Shown piece after piece: positions 9,201-17,138 of a DNA stretch of 64,000 nt. The position numbers and the translations under genes are program-made. Position 1 is the first letter of the stretch, and every line of letters starts with the position of its first letter. This DNA is from G963708235 sp963708235 (lineage in GTDB: Bacteria; Actinomycetota; Acidimicrobiia; Spongiisociales; UBA5794): assembly GCA_963708235.1 (NCBI GenBank), contig OY970200.1:1302001-1366000 (forward strand), in the 5' to 3' direction. The notes beneath the pieces are model-generated. The model was not told where the DNA came from. It made no database searches and was given only the letters and a program-made list of their open reading frames with translations.

Positions 9201-9714
9201 GCCCGAGCAGGTCGTACATGGTCTCGATGAGGAGGATGTCGACACCGCCGTCGAGCAGCCCGGACGCCTCGACCTCGTAGGCGTCGCGGAGTTGGCGGTA
9301 GGGGATCTGACCCAGCGAGGCGAACTTGGTCCCGGGACCGATCGAACCCGCCACCCACCGCCGGTGGTCGGCGGTGGAGTAGTCGGCGGCCATCCTGGCG
9401 GCGATCTCGGCTCCGGCCCTGGCCAGCTCGTAGCTGCGGTCGGCGATCCCGTACTCGGCGAGCGGGACGGCGAAGGCGCCGAAGGTGTTGGTCTCGATGA
9501 CGTCGACACCGACCTCGAGGAACGACCGGTGCAAGGTCTCCACGACATCTGGCCGGGTGACGTTGAGCAGCTCGTTGCAGCCCTCGAAGGTCGCTCCGCC
9601 GAAGTCGTCGGCCGTCAGTCCGGCGCGCTGGAAGGTGGTGCCCGCTCCGCCGTCGTAGATGACGACGCGCTCGCCGACCGCTGACAGATAGCCGTTTCGG
9701 AGTGAAGCGGTCAT
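6217..9714 (-). CDS. metH: Cobalamin-dependent methionine synthase
   Basis: Transfers a methyl group from methyl-tetrahydrofolate to homocysteine through cobalamin, in the cytoplasm. About 1165 residues hold all four MetH modules: the homocysteine domain (NCATGPVEM and VVGGCCGTT supply the zinc cysteines), the pterin domain (IGERTNANGSKRFREAML), the cobalamin domain with the axial-histidine motif DVHDIGKN near residue 740, and the C-terminal reactivation domain (GYPACPDLTDN). ATG 9714 is chosen because the fold begins just after it; an in-frame ATG at 9777 is an alternative. An earlier in-frame ATG at 9864 lies inside the riboswitch and is unlikely. A SAM-I riboswitch precedes it and the MetF-like gene follows after two bases. 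Confidence 0.95.
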   Translation of the reverse strand: MTASLRNGYLSAVGERVVIYDGGAGTTFQRAGLTADDFGGATFEGCNELLNVTRPDVVETLHRSFLEVGVDVIETNTFGAFAVPLAEYGIADRSYELARAGAEIAARMAADYSTADHRRWVAGSIGPGTKFASLGQIPYRQLRDAYEVEASGLLDGGVDILLIETMYDLLGLKAAVNGCRAAMRSSGRQVPLQTQVTIELTGRMLPGTEIGAALAAIDPLRPDVIGLNCATGPVEMFEPLRHLSRHSRTAISCIPNAGLPSVVDGDMHYDLTPDQLATHLAQYITELGVTVVGGCCGTTAEHLDEVVRRCRDLEPAPHAPVHEPGAASIYSFVPFQQDTSFLIIGERTNANGSKRFREAMLAEDWDGCVQVAKEQVKESAHLLDLCVDYVGRDGVVDMGELASRLATQVAAPIVLDSTEPQVMEAGLEWIGGRAVLNSANLEDGEGEGSRLDRVLRLAKEHGAAVVCLLIDEEGQARDVEWKMRVAHRLHTIATERYGLESSDLIFDALTFPLSTGGEDLRADGIATIEAIRRIKAELPGVFTVLGVSNVSFGLKPAARHVLNSVFLHECVQAGLDAAIVHAERIMPLNKVPEEQRQVCLDLVYDRRGPGYDPLQRLLEVFTDVSSLTVEREDRTDWPIDKRLSHRIIDGEREGLTADLDQALATGMTPLGIINDVLLEGMRVVGELFASGEMQLPFVLQSAETMKAAVAYLEPMMDKADTAGKGSIVLATVKGDVHDIGKNLVDIILTNNGYDVHNLGIKVDIGAMIDKAEEVHADAIGMSGLLVKSTLIMRDNLEELNRRGLGDIPVVLGGAALTRMYVEGDLRQVYGGPLFYGKDAFAGLRVMDRLHEQRRTGEIEPDFGRVNEGRPLPKRSPRTAVVTLDRPQRSPDVVTDNPIFRPPFLGSRVVKGIALDDIAGYLNETALFRNQWQFRPERGEDDADFKARIRSRLRTQLAAAKEDELLVPQVVYGYFPVSADGEDLVVWQDETRTTERTRFSFPRQTASPWLCIADFHRSVDDPEVDYAAFHIVTMGQRVSERTAELFDADRYQEYLFTHGLGVEMAEALAELWHRRIREEWGFAGEDGPTLHGLFRQQYRGGRYSWGYPACPDLTDNATVADLLDAGRIGIDVGDHTAYQYQPEQTTSAVICHHPQAKYFIARGGGT

Positions 9715-9859
9715 CGGTCCGTCCGATCGTGGACGGCGTCGATCCGATCCAGAGGGCTTTCCGGAATCCAGGTACATCGGTCCAAGGGTCGCAGCCTCCC
9801 GCTTCTCGCATCCGTCGCGCTCTTCGAGCGCCGCGAGGCGGGGAGTCCCGCTTCCGGCT

Positions 9860-9938
9860 CTCATCGATCAGGCATTGGCACCGTTCAGGTCGGTTGCCGC
9901 GGTTTCACAGGGCCTGTCCCTCCACCGCTCTTGATGAG
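9860..9938 (-). promoter_or_regulatory. SAM-I (S-box) riboswitch upstream of metH
   Basis: The minus strand shows the S-box signature: CTCATCAAGAG, GGAGGGACAGGCCC, TGAAACCGCGGCAACC and AACGGTGCCAATGCC. Helix P1 is closed by CTCATC (9938-9933) pairing with GATGAG (9865-9860). The 145 bases between aptamer and ATG contain a GC hairpin (9831-9817, 6-bp stem, GAA loop) without a U run. Repression of metH when SAM is plentiful is expected; the mechanism (transcription or translation) cannot be decided here. Confidence 0.93.
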
Positions 9939-10010
9939 CGCAATTACCTCGACAATGTACCGGGAACCGTCACCAACGACAAGATCCCGATTCCCGGGGA
10001 ACCCCGGTGG

Positions 10011-10769
10011 TCAGCCGGACCGGGGGGCGTCGCGCAGCCACAACGAGACGGTGGCCCCTTCGGACACCGGCACGCCCCCGGCGACCTCCTCGGTGATGGC
10101 AAACCCGACCACCTCGGCGTCGACCTGGAACTGGCTGATGGTGGGCTCGGACCCGAGCACCCCGGCCGAGATGACGCGAGGCTCGTCGACTCCCGGCACG
10201 ATGGCCCACAACTGGTAGGTGCGGTCGTCGCCGAGGGTGGGCAGCGTGTGCGACAAGAGGTAGCCGAAACCGTCGTCACCGAAGACGATCCGGGCGTCCT
10301 GACCGGGGAACTCCTCGGTACCGGCCAGATCGACCACCTCGGCGCCGGGTTCGGCCACCTTGGAGGTGGCGAGTGCGGCGAGGTCGTTGGCGTCGACATC
10401 GCGCTGCAGGTCGACCAGCCGGACCCCCAGCGCCACCGAGACGGCGACGGCGGCGATGGAGACGGCGGCGGCGAAGCGGGACCAGCGTCGCTGCCGCCGA
10501 ACCTCGCCGACCGAGGCCAGGTCCGGGGCGTCGACCCGGTCCGTGCCCTCGATCTCGGCGTGGATCCGTTCCCACACCATCGGCGATGGCGTGGACGGGG
10601 CAACCTCCACCGCTTCCGCAAGGACGGCGGCAACCGATCGGAACGCATCGACCTCGGCCTGAAGGTCGGCGTCGGCAGCGATCAGCGTCTCGACCTGGCG
10701 GGCCTCGGTCGGATCGAGCGCATCGAGGGCGTAGGCGGCGATCAACTCGCTGATCTCGTCGTGCGTCAT
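10011..10769 (-). CDS. RskA-type anti-sigma factor
   Basis: Membrane-bound inhibitor of the sigma factor encoded just upstream. The 252-residue protein has a short cytoplasmic anti-sigma domain (ISELIAAYALDALDPTEARQ, typical of RskA), one membrane helix around residues 98-117 (AAAVSIAAVAVSVALGV) and an outside RskA domain with YQLWAIVPG and PVSEGATVSLW. No HXXXCXXC zinc motif is present. ATG 10769 overlaps the sigma stop as ATGA, so the pair is coupled. The signal it senses is unknown; regulated proteolysis releasing the sigma factor is the usual mode in this family. Confidence 0.9.
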   Translation of the reverse strand: MTHDEISELIAAYALDALDPTEARQVETLIAADADLQAEVDAFRSVAAVLAEAVEVAPSTPSPMVWERIHAEIEGTDRVDAPDLASVGEVRRQRRWSRFAAAVSIAAVAVSVALGVRLVDLQRDVDANDLAALATSKVAEPGAEVVDLAGTEEFPGQDARIVFGDDGFGYLLSHTLPTLGDDRTYQLWAIVPGVDEPRVISAGVLGSEPTISQFQVDAEVVGFAITEEVAGGVPVSEGATVSLWLRDAPRSG

Positions 10770-11362
10770 GTCGGCATCACCCCCGCCGCGGTCAGCTCGC
10801 TGCGCAGCCGTTGCATTCCGGTGCGGATCCGGCTCTTGACCGTCCCCTCCGGTTCGTCGAGCAGTTCTGCCACCTTGCGGTAGCTGTATCCCCCGAAGTA
10901 GGCGAGGGTGATCGCCTTGCGTTCGGGCTCGGCCAGGCTGGCCAGTGCCTGACGGACCTCCTGGGAGGTCACCCGGCTGAGCACTTCACGCTCCAGATCG
11001 GCGGCCGGTTCGGCAGCCATCCGGCCCTCCTTCTCCTCACGGGCCCGGCGGGCCATCTCGGAGCGGAGCAGGTCCACGCTTCGACCGTGGGTGTCCGACA
11101 GCAGGAAGGTGCGCAGGTTGCCGCGATCCGGGTCGAAGCGCTCCGGTCGGGTCCACAGCCGCATGAAGATCTCCTGGGTCACCTCCTCGGCGAGGTCGCG
11201 GCGGCGTAGCAACCGGCGGGCCAGGGCGAACACCACCGCACCATGGCGCTCATAGAGCGTGGCGAGCGCCGCCTCGTCGAACCTTGCGACGGCAACCACC
11301 AGGCTGGAATCGCTCGGTATCACCACGGGCGGTGCGTCCTCGGGATGCGGTGGGTTGGGCAT
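10766..11362 (-). CDS. ECF RNA polymerase sigma factor, SigK-like
   Basis: Directs RNA polymerase to a stress or envelope regulon. About 198 residues with sigma region 2 (EEVTQEIFMRLWTRPERF, then a helix with GRSVDLLRSE) and region 4 (LAEPERKAITLAYFGGYSYRKVAELL followed by the helix-turn-helix EGTVKSRIRTGMQRL). ATG 11362 is preferred over ATG 11392 because a TACCTT hexamer (11379-11374) lies between the two and would put transcription start about five bases before 11362. It overlaps the anti-sigma gene by ATGA and is surely one unit with it. Confidence 0.9.
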   Translation of the reverse strand: MPNPPHPEDAPPVVIPSDSSLVVAVARFDEAALATLYERHGAVVFALARRLLRRRDLAEEVTQEIFMRLWTRPERFDPDRGNLRTFLLSDTHGRSVDLLRSEMARRAREEKEGRMAAEPAADLEREVLSRVTSQEVRQALASLAEPERKAITLAYFGGYSYRKVAELLDEPEGTVKSRIRTGMQRLRSELTAAGVMPT

Positions 11363-11443
11363 GGCGGCAGCAGAAGGTACATCGACGAGCATACGGAGCC
11401 GCGGTGCGGGGCGGATGATGCCGGGTGAACGCGTCCGGGTTGC

Positions 11444-12190
11444 TCAGGGAGCGTCGAGGATCCGCAACATCTCGTCGACGATCGGGTCGGATGCGGCGGC
11501 GAACACGGCATGCCCGACCCCGGAAGCGTGGAAGAGGTCGGCGGCGAAGACCTCGGCGGGGTCGCCGTCCTTGAACAGACGCCACGCATCGCCCCATGCG
11601 GCGCTCTTCACCACCCTGGGGTAGGGGTGGGCGGCCCGTGCAATCGCATGATCGAAGGCCCTGCCCCGAACCCTGGCTACGCCGCGGGGGAGGGTGGGGA
11701 GCCGGGGGAGGGTCCCGAGGTCGCCGATTCCGCTGACGCCCACCGCCGGGATCTTTGCGGTGAGACGCCCCAGGATCTCCGACATCTCCCTCTCGAAACG
11801 TCGCACCGGTGTGGTGCGGAGGGCGTCGTTGGCCCCGACCGAGACGATGGCCATGTCCGGGGCGGCCCTGATGGCGCCGGTCACCTGTCCCAGCAGCACG
11901 TCGCGTGCCTTGCTCCCCCCGACGGCCACCGAGATCAGCTCGACGTGGTACCGCTCGGCGAGACGGGCGGCGAGACGGCGGGGCCAGGCGGAGTCGAGCG
12001 GTTCGACACCGGGGGCGGTGACCGAGCTGTCACCGAGCAGGACGATCCGTAGCGTGGGCGCATCCGGGTCCCCGAAGCGACCCGAAGGGTCCTGGTTGGT
12101 CAGGCTGGGGATGTCGGGGCGGTGGACCGCCCTCACCAGCTGGGCGGTCACCACGGCGACACCGACCGCCGATGTTCGCAGTGTGCGCAT
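11444..12190 (-). CDS. SGNH/GDSL-type esterase
   Basis: Predicted hydrolase of ester bonds in lipids or carbohydrates. The 248-residue protein has a hydrophobic N-terminal segment (residues 5-20) that may anchor or export it, then SGNH blocks: VLLGDSSV (nucleophile Ser), VGGSKARD, VSVGANDAL (block III) and DLFHASGVGH (block V with the catalytic Asp and His). ATG 12190 is the first start after the upstream ychF gene, 50 bases away. The open frame extends upstream but only as a shadow of ychF. Substrate unknown. Confidence 0.82.
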   Translation of the reverse strand: MRTLRTSAVGVAVVTAQLVRAVHRPDIPSLTNQDPSGRFGDPDAPTLRIVLLGDSSVTAPGVEPLDSAWPRRLAARLAERYHVELISVAVGGSKARDVLLGQVTGAIRAAPDMAIVSVGANDALRTTPVRRFEREMSEILGRLTAKIPAVGVSGIGDLGTLPRLPTLPRGVARVRGRAFDHAIARAAHPYPRVVKSAAWGDAWRLFKDGDPAEVFAADLFHASGVGHAVFAAASDPIVDEMLRILDAP

Positions 12191-12240
12191 GAGGTAGTGC
12201 AACAGTGATCCCAGCTCTCTTGTTTCCAGAGGTCGAAAAA

Positions 12241-13329
12241 TCAGAGATTGAAGCGGAAGTGGATGACGTCGCCTTCTTGGACCACGTAGTCCTTGCCCTC
12301 CAGACGCCAGCGACCGGCCTCTTTCGCCCCCGCCTCCCCCCGATAGGCGACGAAGTCGTCGTAGGCGATCACCTCGGCGCGGATGAAACCCTTCTCGAAG
12401 TCGCCGTGGATGATCCCGGCGGCTTTCGGCGCCGTCGCCCCCTTGGGGTACGTCCACGCCCGGGCCTCCTTCTCGCCGGCGGTGAAGTAGGTGCCGAGCC
12501 CGAGCAGGTCGTGACCGGTTCTGATGATCCGCGCCAACCCGGGTTCCTCCTCGCCGATCTCGGCGAGGAACTCGGCCTTGTCCGCTTCGTCCAACTCGGC
12601 GATCTCGGCTTCGAGGCGGCTCGAGATGGCCACGAAGGCGGCGTCCTCCTCCTCGGCGATCCGTTGCACGGTCTTCACCGCCGGGCCGTCGTCCCCGGGA
12701 TGGTCCACGTTGGCGACGTACATGGCCGGCTTCATGGTGAGCAGATGGAGTTCCCTCACCGCCGTGATCGCCGCCGCCGGCGGGGTCAGGGTCCGGGCGG
12801 GATGTCCCGCCTCGAGGTGGGTCTTGATCCTGGCGAGCTCGGTGGCGGCGGCCACCGCTTCCTTGTCCCCGGAGCGGGCCCGTTTGGCGTGGCGGTCGAG
12901 CGCCCGCTCCAGCGTTCCGAGATCGGCGAGGGCCAGTTCGGTGTTGATGGTGGCGATGTCGCCCTCGGGGTCGATCCGCCCGGCGACATGGGTGACGTCG
13001 AGGTCCTCGAAGCACCGCACCACATGGGCGATGGCCTGGGTCTCCCGGATGTGGGCCAGGAACTGATTGCCGAGGCCCTCTCCCTGTGAGGCGCCCTCGA
13101 CCAGACCGGCGATGTCGACGAACTCCATCGTGGTGGGCACCACGGAGCGGGGCGAGACGATCTCGACGATGGCATCGAGTCGGCTGTCGGGCACAACGGC
13201 GATACCGACGTTGGGTTCGATGGTGGCGAACGGATAGTTCGCCGCCAACGCCCCGGCGGCGGTCAGCGCATTGAACAAGGTCGACTTCCCGACATTGGGA
13301 AGTCCGACGATGCCACATTTGAAACCCAT
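12241..13329 (-). CDS. ychF: Redox/ribosome-associated ATPase YchF (OLA1 family)
   Basis: Universally conserved P-loop ATPase of the Obg family that binds ribosomes. The 362 residues match the usual length. P-loop GLPNVGKSTLFNAL is at residues 8-21, switch region TTMEFVDIAGLVEGAS follows, and the altered G4 motif is VANVDHPGD rather than NKXD, explaining ATP preference in this family. The C-terminal TGS-like domain ends with KDYVVQEGDVIHFRFNL. ATG 13329 has GAGGAG nine bases upstream; an in-frame start at 13395 has no comparable signal. It lies 93 bases downstream of kynU on the same strand. Confidence 0.96.
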   Translation of the reverse strand: MGFKCGIVGLPNVGKSTLFNALTAAGALAANYPFATIEPNVGIAVVPDSRLDAIVEIVSPRSVVPTTMEFVDIAGLVEGASQGEGLGNQFLAHIRETQAIAHVVRCFEDLDVTHVAGRIDPEGDIATINTELALADLGTLERALDRHAKRARSGDKEAVAAATELARIKTHLEAGHPARTLTPPAAAITAVRELHLLTMKPAMYVANVDHPGDDGPAVKTVQRIAEEEDAAFVAISSRLEAEIAELDEADKAEFLAEIGEEEPGLARIIRTGHDLLGLGTYFTAGEKEARAWTYPKGATAPKAAGIIHGDFEKGFIRAEVIAYDDFVAYRGEAGAKEAGRWRLEGKDYVVQEGDVIHFRFNL

Positions 13330-13422
13330 GGCAGCAGGCTCCTCAACTCGGGCAGACGTGGAGACACCGAGATTAGGCGAGCCCCCGGCGGCCATGATCG
13401 GCGGGCACGATCAGGGGGGCGC

Positions 13423-14658
13423 TCACACGACCGTCGGGCTGGCCCCGGCGTATCTGGTGTGGCGCCCTTCGGCGATGATCCTCACCAGTGCCTCGACGGT
13501 GGTATCGACATCGGCGAAACGGGTGTACAACGGGGCGATTCCGATGCGCAGATGGTCGGGTGGTCGGAAGTCGGGGACGATCCCGAACTCCTCGATCAGC
13601 GCCAGGTCGATCCCGAGGGCATCGGGATGGGCCAGCGACACATGTGATCCCCGCCACTGCGGATCGGCGGGGGTGCGCAGCGAGAAGCCGAGCGGCGCCA
13701 GGTCGGTGGCGCACCGATCGATGAGCCGCTGGGTGAGCGTCACCGACTTGGCGCGCAGGTCGTCCATCCCGGCCTCGATCAGCACGTCGACACCCGGCTC
13801 GATCAGGGCGAGCGACAGCATCGGTGGGGTCCCGGTGAAGAAGCGGTCGATGTCGCCGCTGGGCTCGAAATCCGGGGAGAAGGAGAAGGGACGGGCATGG
13901 CCGTACCAACCGGTGATCGGTTGCTGCAGCGTGGTGTGGAGGTCGGCGCGGACATAGAGGAAGGCGGGGGCGCCGGGGCCACCGTTGACGTACTTGTAGC
14001 TGCAACCCACCGCCAGATCGGCTCCTGCCGCCGCCAGGTCGATGGGGACCGCCCCGACCGCATGGCTGAGATCCCACAGCACGAGTGCGCCGACGGCGTG
14101 GGCGGCGGCGTTGATGGCGGCCATGTCGTAGCGGTATCCGCTGGTGTAGGTGACGTGCGACAGGGTCACCAGGGCGACGTCGTCGTCGAGCCTGGCGATG
14201 ATCTCGTCGGCGGGGCCGTGGATCCCGTCGGGGGAAGCGACGATGTCCACCCGGTGACCGGCGCCGGAGAAATCGACGATCCCGTCGAGGATGTAGTGAT
14301 CGCTGGGGAAGTTGAGGTCGTCGGTGATGATGCGGGTACGGCCGGGGCGCGCCTGCAGCGCCGCCACCACCAGCTTGAACAGGTTGACCGAGGTGGAGTC
14401 GGCGACCGCCACCTCGCCGGGCGCCGCACCGAGCAGACGGCCCAGCTTGTCGCCGATCCGGTGATGGGTGTCGAGCCACCGCTCGTTCCAGGATCTGATC
14501 AGCCGGTCACCCCACTCGACATCGACCACCTGTCGCGACAGCTCGGCGGTGGCCTTGGGGAGACGACCGAGCGAGTTGCCGTCGAGATAGACCAGGTTCG
14601 GGTCGGGAAATACGAACCGGTCGCGGAAATGGTCGAGGTGGGTGTGCTGATCATGCAT
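13423..14658 (-). CDS. kynU: Kynureninase
   Basis: PLP enzyme that cleaves kynurenine or 3-hydroxykynurenine to anthranilates and alanine, in tryptophan breakdown or NAD synthesis. The 411 residues carry kynureninase hallmarks: YLDGNSLGRLPKAT, WGDRLIRSWNERW, DSTSVNLFKL, DLSHAVGAVPIDL and the PLP lysine in CSYKYVNGGPGAPAF (about K222). The start ATG 14658 is preceded by TAGGTT and exactly six bases, so the mRNA is probably leaderless. No other kynurenine-pathway gene is adjacent; the hydrolase half of the fusion at 37298-38449 resembles kynurenine formamidases only in a general way. Confidence 0.93.
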   Translation of the reverse strand: MHDQHTHLDHFRDRFVFPDPNLVYLDGNSLGRLPKATAELSRQVVDVEWGDRLIRSWNERWLDTHHRIGDKLGRLLGAAPGEVAVADSTSVNLFKLVVAALQARPGRTRIITDDLNFPSDHYILDGIVDFSGAGHRVDIVASPDGIHGPADEIIARLDDDVALVTLSHVTYTSGYRYDMAAINAAAHAVGALVLWDLSHAVGAVPIDLAAAGADLAVGCSYKYVNGGPGAPAFLYVRADLHTTLQQPITGWYGHARPFSFSPDFEPSGDIDRFFTGTPPMLSLALIEPGVDVLIEAGMDDLRAKSVTLTQRLIDRCATDLAPLGFSLRTPADPQWRGSHVSLAHPDALGIDLALIEEFGIVPDFRPPDHLRIGIAPLYTRFADVDTTVEALVRIIAEGRHTRYAGASPTVV

Positions 14659-14709
14659 GCCACCAACCTATCCGACCCACCGCATGCTGGGGACTCTTAG
14701 GCTCATCGC
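14659..14709. promoter_or_regulatory. Compact divergent promoter of kynU and the 14710 gene
   Basis: Only 51 bases separate two divergent start codons. On the minus strand TAGGTT (14670-14665) is six bases from the kynU ATG. On the plus strand TAGGCT (14698-14703) is six bases from the ATG at 14710. Both would yield leaderless mRNAs, and the -35 regions must overlap, so the two promoters probably compete or share a regulator. Confidence 0.65.
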
Positions 14710-15714
14710 ATGGATGACGACACACTCGATATGACCGCCGACCCTGCCACTTCCCTTGCCGACCTGGTGGAGGGCAGCGACCTGGCCGGGCTGATGCGGC
14801 TGATCGACCACCGGATCGGTGACCGCGACTGGGCGGGTGTCCTCGAGGTCATCGATCGCTGTCGTGAGGCGGTGGATCGCGGCAAGCAGGTGTGGGGCGC
14901 CGCCGACTACGCCGAGTACCGGCTCGCCCGGGATGCCCCCGGTGAGGTGGCGGCCACCATGCTGGCTCCGGGGGCCGGACGGTTCGCTCCCGGGCCGCTC
15001 TGGGAGGTGGCGGCGTCGACCCACACCTGGGCCGAACTGGCCCCTTATGTCGGCGACGACCGGGTGCGGGGTCTGATCGCCCAGGAGCGGCTGCTGCGAG
15101 GCGACGATGTCGGCGACGACGACATCGGGGTCACCGAGATCCCGGCTCGACCCCTGCCGTGGGAACCCCGATATCCCGGGCCGACGTACCGGGAGGACGG
15201 GGTCGACGTCCCCGGCCCCGAGCTGCCCGACATGCCGTGGGTGGAGCTTGGCGAGGGGCCGTCTCCGGTGGACGAGCCGGACGGGAGCGAGGGGCTGCTC
15301 GATGTGGTGAGGGCCTGGCTCGACGATTCCAGCGGTAGGGGGCAGGTGATCGCCGTCGAAGGGAGCGCCGAGGAGGCGATCCGGGCAATGGGGCCGCGTC
15401 GGGTGCGTCTTGCCGAGATCGATCTCGCCACCGCGGTCCAGGTGATGGCCTGGGCCGGGTCGTCCGGAGGCGCCTACGGCCGACGCAAGGGGACGCCGGC
15501 GGGGCGGGCCGCCGCCTGGTGGGCGCTTGCCTGCCTGCTCGGACTCGACGAGCAATGGCCGGTCGACGGCGAGATCCTGGGCGAGGAGGCCGCCTCGCTG
15601 CGCTGGGTGGTGTGGGATCCGGGGGATCAGGTCGGGGGATGGGCCTATCACCTGGCGGTCGAGGATCCCGAAGAAGGGCTTGCCTGGGCGGTCTCCGTCG
15701 TCGACGCCACTTAG
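14710..15714 (+). CDS. Unknown acidic protein, 334 residues
   Basis: I do not recognise the family. The protein is soluble and acidic, with no signal peptide or membrane helix. An N-terminal helical part (residues 15-110) is followed by a Pro/Asp-rich stretch (about 140-185) and a C-terminal domain with AVEGSAEEAIRAMGPRRVRL and an Ala/Trp-rich segment AGRAAAWWALACLLGL. The ending VGGWAYHLAVEDPEEGLAWA reads like a folded domain that recognises context rather than catalysis, but no active-site pattern stands out. Start ATG 14710 lies six bases after TAGGCT, fitting a leaderless transcript divergent from kynU. Codon use matches its neighbours, so it looks native. Confidence 0.75.
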   Translation: MDDDTLDMTADPATSLADLVEGSDLAGLMRLIDHRIGDRDWAGVLEVIDRCREAVDRGKQVWGAADYAEYRLARDAPGEVAATMLAPGAGRFAPGPLWEVAASTHTWAELAPYVGDDRVRGLIAQERLLRGDDVGDDDIGVTEIPARPLPWEPRYPGPTYREDGVDVPGPELPDMPWVELGEGPSPVDEPDGSEGLLDVVRAWLDDSSGRGQVIAVEGSAEEAIRAMGPRRVRLAEIDLATAVQVMAWAGSSGGAYGRRKGTPAGRAAAWWALACLLGLDEQWPVDGEILGEEAASLRWVVWDPGDQVGGWAYHLAVEDPEEGLAWAVSVVDAT

Positions 15715-16034
15715 TCTTCCCCGCCCCGGGGGGCGGGGTGCCTCCGAGGTTCTGGGAGGAGGTGGGGCGGGGCGCGAGCTTGTTGCCCCTGAATGTCGAC
15801 CTGTCGAGTGCGGTGCAGGTTGCCGTGCGGGCCGCAACTGTGAACGGGCAGTTGTCGGTGGCACTTCAGACTCTTGGGAGATTGGCGTGGCGCTCCGCCC
15901 CGTCTGCGTCCGCAAGCGTCCGCAGCCACCCCTCCTCCCGAGGAGGGGAGGGCCAGAAGGGGCGGCACGCCTGTCGACCGCCGCTGCCCAGTTCGCCGTA
16001 ACGACGTGTCAACGAAACCGGTCAAGTCAACGAG
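15715..16034. repeat. Intergenic gap with three modules of a dispersed repeat (X-Y-Z)
   Basis: No gene is supported here. The gap lies between convergent genes and holds sequences that recur at 50897-51420. Module X (15731-15785) matches 51366-51420 at about 49 of 55 bases. Module Y (about 15797-15868) shares GTCGACCTGTCG and GCAGTTGTC-GTGGCAC with the 51 kb copies. Module Z (about 15895-15965) shares CGCCCCGTCTGCGTCCGCA and GGGGAGGGCCAGAA. A CCCCGCCC hairpin precedes X. Z contains a hairpin CCCCTCCT-CCCG-AGGAGGGG that is replaced by a different but still paired stem in the other copy. Confidence 0.7.
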
Positions 16035-17042
16035 CTACAGGTGCGCCCCGATGTCGTTGGCCAACCACGCCATCAGTTCCAGCTGATCCTCGAGCGCCAG
16101 CGTGGGGAAGTAGGAGCGGGCCACGAACTCGACCGGGACCCCCGTCTGCTCCCGCAGCGCGCCGAGCTGGTCGAGGATCTCCTCGGCGGATCCCCGCAGC
16201 AGGCTGCGCTCGACCAGGGCGGCCTCGATGTCGGCGGTGAGCGGTGGCGGTGACGGTGGGGGACCGCTCCTGGTGGCCGAGTCGGCCATGTCGGAGTACT
16301 TCCAGGCCATCGCCCACACATCGTGACGGAGCCGGTCCCAGCTGTCGGCGGGAACGATGATCGAATAGTGGAGCCAGCGGAAGTCGTCGGGGTTTCGTCC
16401 ATTGCGATCCATCTCGTCGGTTGCCCAGGCGATCTGCTGGAGGAAATCCGCCACCGGGGCGTTGGAGAACAACCCGTCCGCCTGGCGGGCGGCGCGACGG
16501 ACGGCGGCCTCGGCGCCGCCGCCGACGACGATGGGGATGGGTCGGTGCGGAACCGGCCGGACCGCCAGCTCCGGGAGGTCGTACACCTCGCCGCGGTGCC
16601 GGAACGGGGTGCCGCTCCAGGCCTGGGGGAGGATCTCCAGGATCTCGGTCATCGCCTTTCCCCGGACCGAGCGGGGGACCCCGAGGGCGTCGAATTCGGG
16701 GTCGCTCCACCCCAGACCGAGCCCCAGGGTGAGCCGTCCGCCGCTGAGCAGCTGGACCGTGGCGGCGTCCTCGGCAAGACGCAGCGGATGGTGCAGCGGC
16801 GCCAGGATGACCCCGGTCCCGATCTCGATCCGGGTGGTGCGGGCCGCCATGGCGGCGCTGGTGACCAGCAGCGACGGCATGTAGCCGTCATCGACGAAGT
16901 GGTGCTCGGTGGTCCAAACCGAGGAGAATCCGAGCCGTTCCGCCGTCTCGGTCACGGTGAGGGTGTCGGCGTAGATCTGCTCCCAGTCCGGGGCCGCTCC
17001 GGGGCCGATCTGGGCCGAAAGCAGTCCGAAACCGATGCTCAT
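16035..17042 (-). CDS. LLM class (F420-type) flavin-dependent oxidoreductase
   Basis: A TIM-barrel oxidoreductase of the luciferase-like monooxygenase superfamily, using F420 or flavin. The 335 residues show family blocks: GFSSVWTTEHHFVDDGYMPS, TTRIEIGTGVILAPLHHPLRLAEDAATV split around the loop, LLSGGRLTLGLGLGW and IPIVVGGGAEAAVRRAARQADG. ATG 17042 has GGAAGG upstream within about 12 bases. A TACGCT hexamer further upstream marks a probable promoter with a leader of about 40 bases. The gene is divergent from dnaE2 with only 96 bases between. Substrate cannot be deduced. Confidence 0.88.
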   Translation of the reverse strand: MSIGFGLLSAQIGPGAAPDWEQIYADTLTVTETAERLGFSSVWTTEHHFVDDGYMPSLLVTSAAMAARTTRIEIGTGVILAPLHHPLRLAEDAATVQLLSGGRLTLGLGLGWSDPEFDALGVPRSVRGKAMTEILEILPQAWSGTPFRHRGEVYDLPELAVRPVPHRPIPIVVGGGAEAAVRRAARQADGLFSNAPVADFLQQIAWATDEMDRNGRNPDDFRWLHYSIIVPADSWDRLRHDVWAMAWKYSDMADSATRSGPPPSPPPLTADIEAALVERSLLRGSAEEILDQLGALREQTGVPVEFVARSYFPTLALEDQLELMAWLANDIGAHL

Positions 17043-17109
17043 CTCGCCACCTTCCAGAGGGTGTGTGCCGCACCCAAGCGTACCGGGGACCCGCCCCGCC
17101 CCGACCCGA

Positions 17110-17138
17110 TCGAACATATGTTCGGATATGCTGACAGG
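17110..17138 (+). promoter_or_regulatory. LexA (SOS) box and -10 element of dnaE2
   Basis: TCGAAC-ATAT-GTTCGG at 17110-17125 matches the mycobacterial/actinobacterial LexA box TCGAAC-N4-GTTCGA except for the last base. Immediately downstream TATGCT (17127-17132) is a good -10 element, and six bases later comes GTG 17139. LexA bound here would cover the -35/-10 spacer, so dnaE2 should be SOS-induced. Confidence 0.8.
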
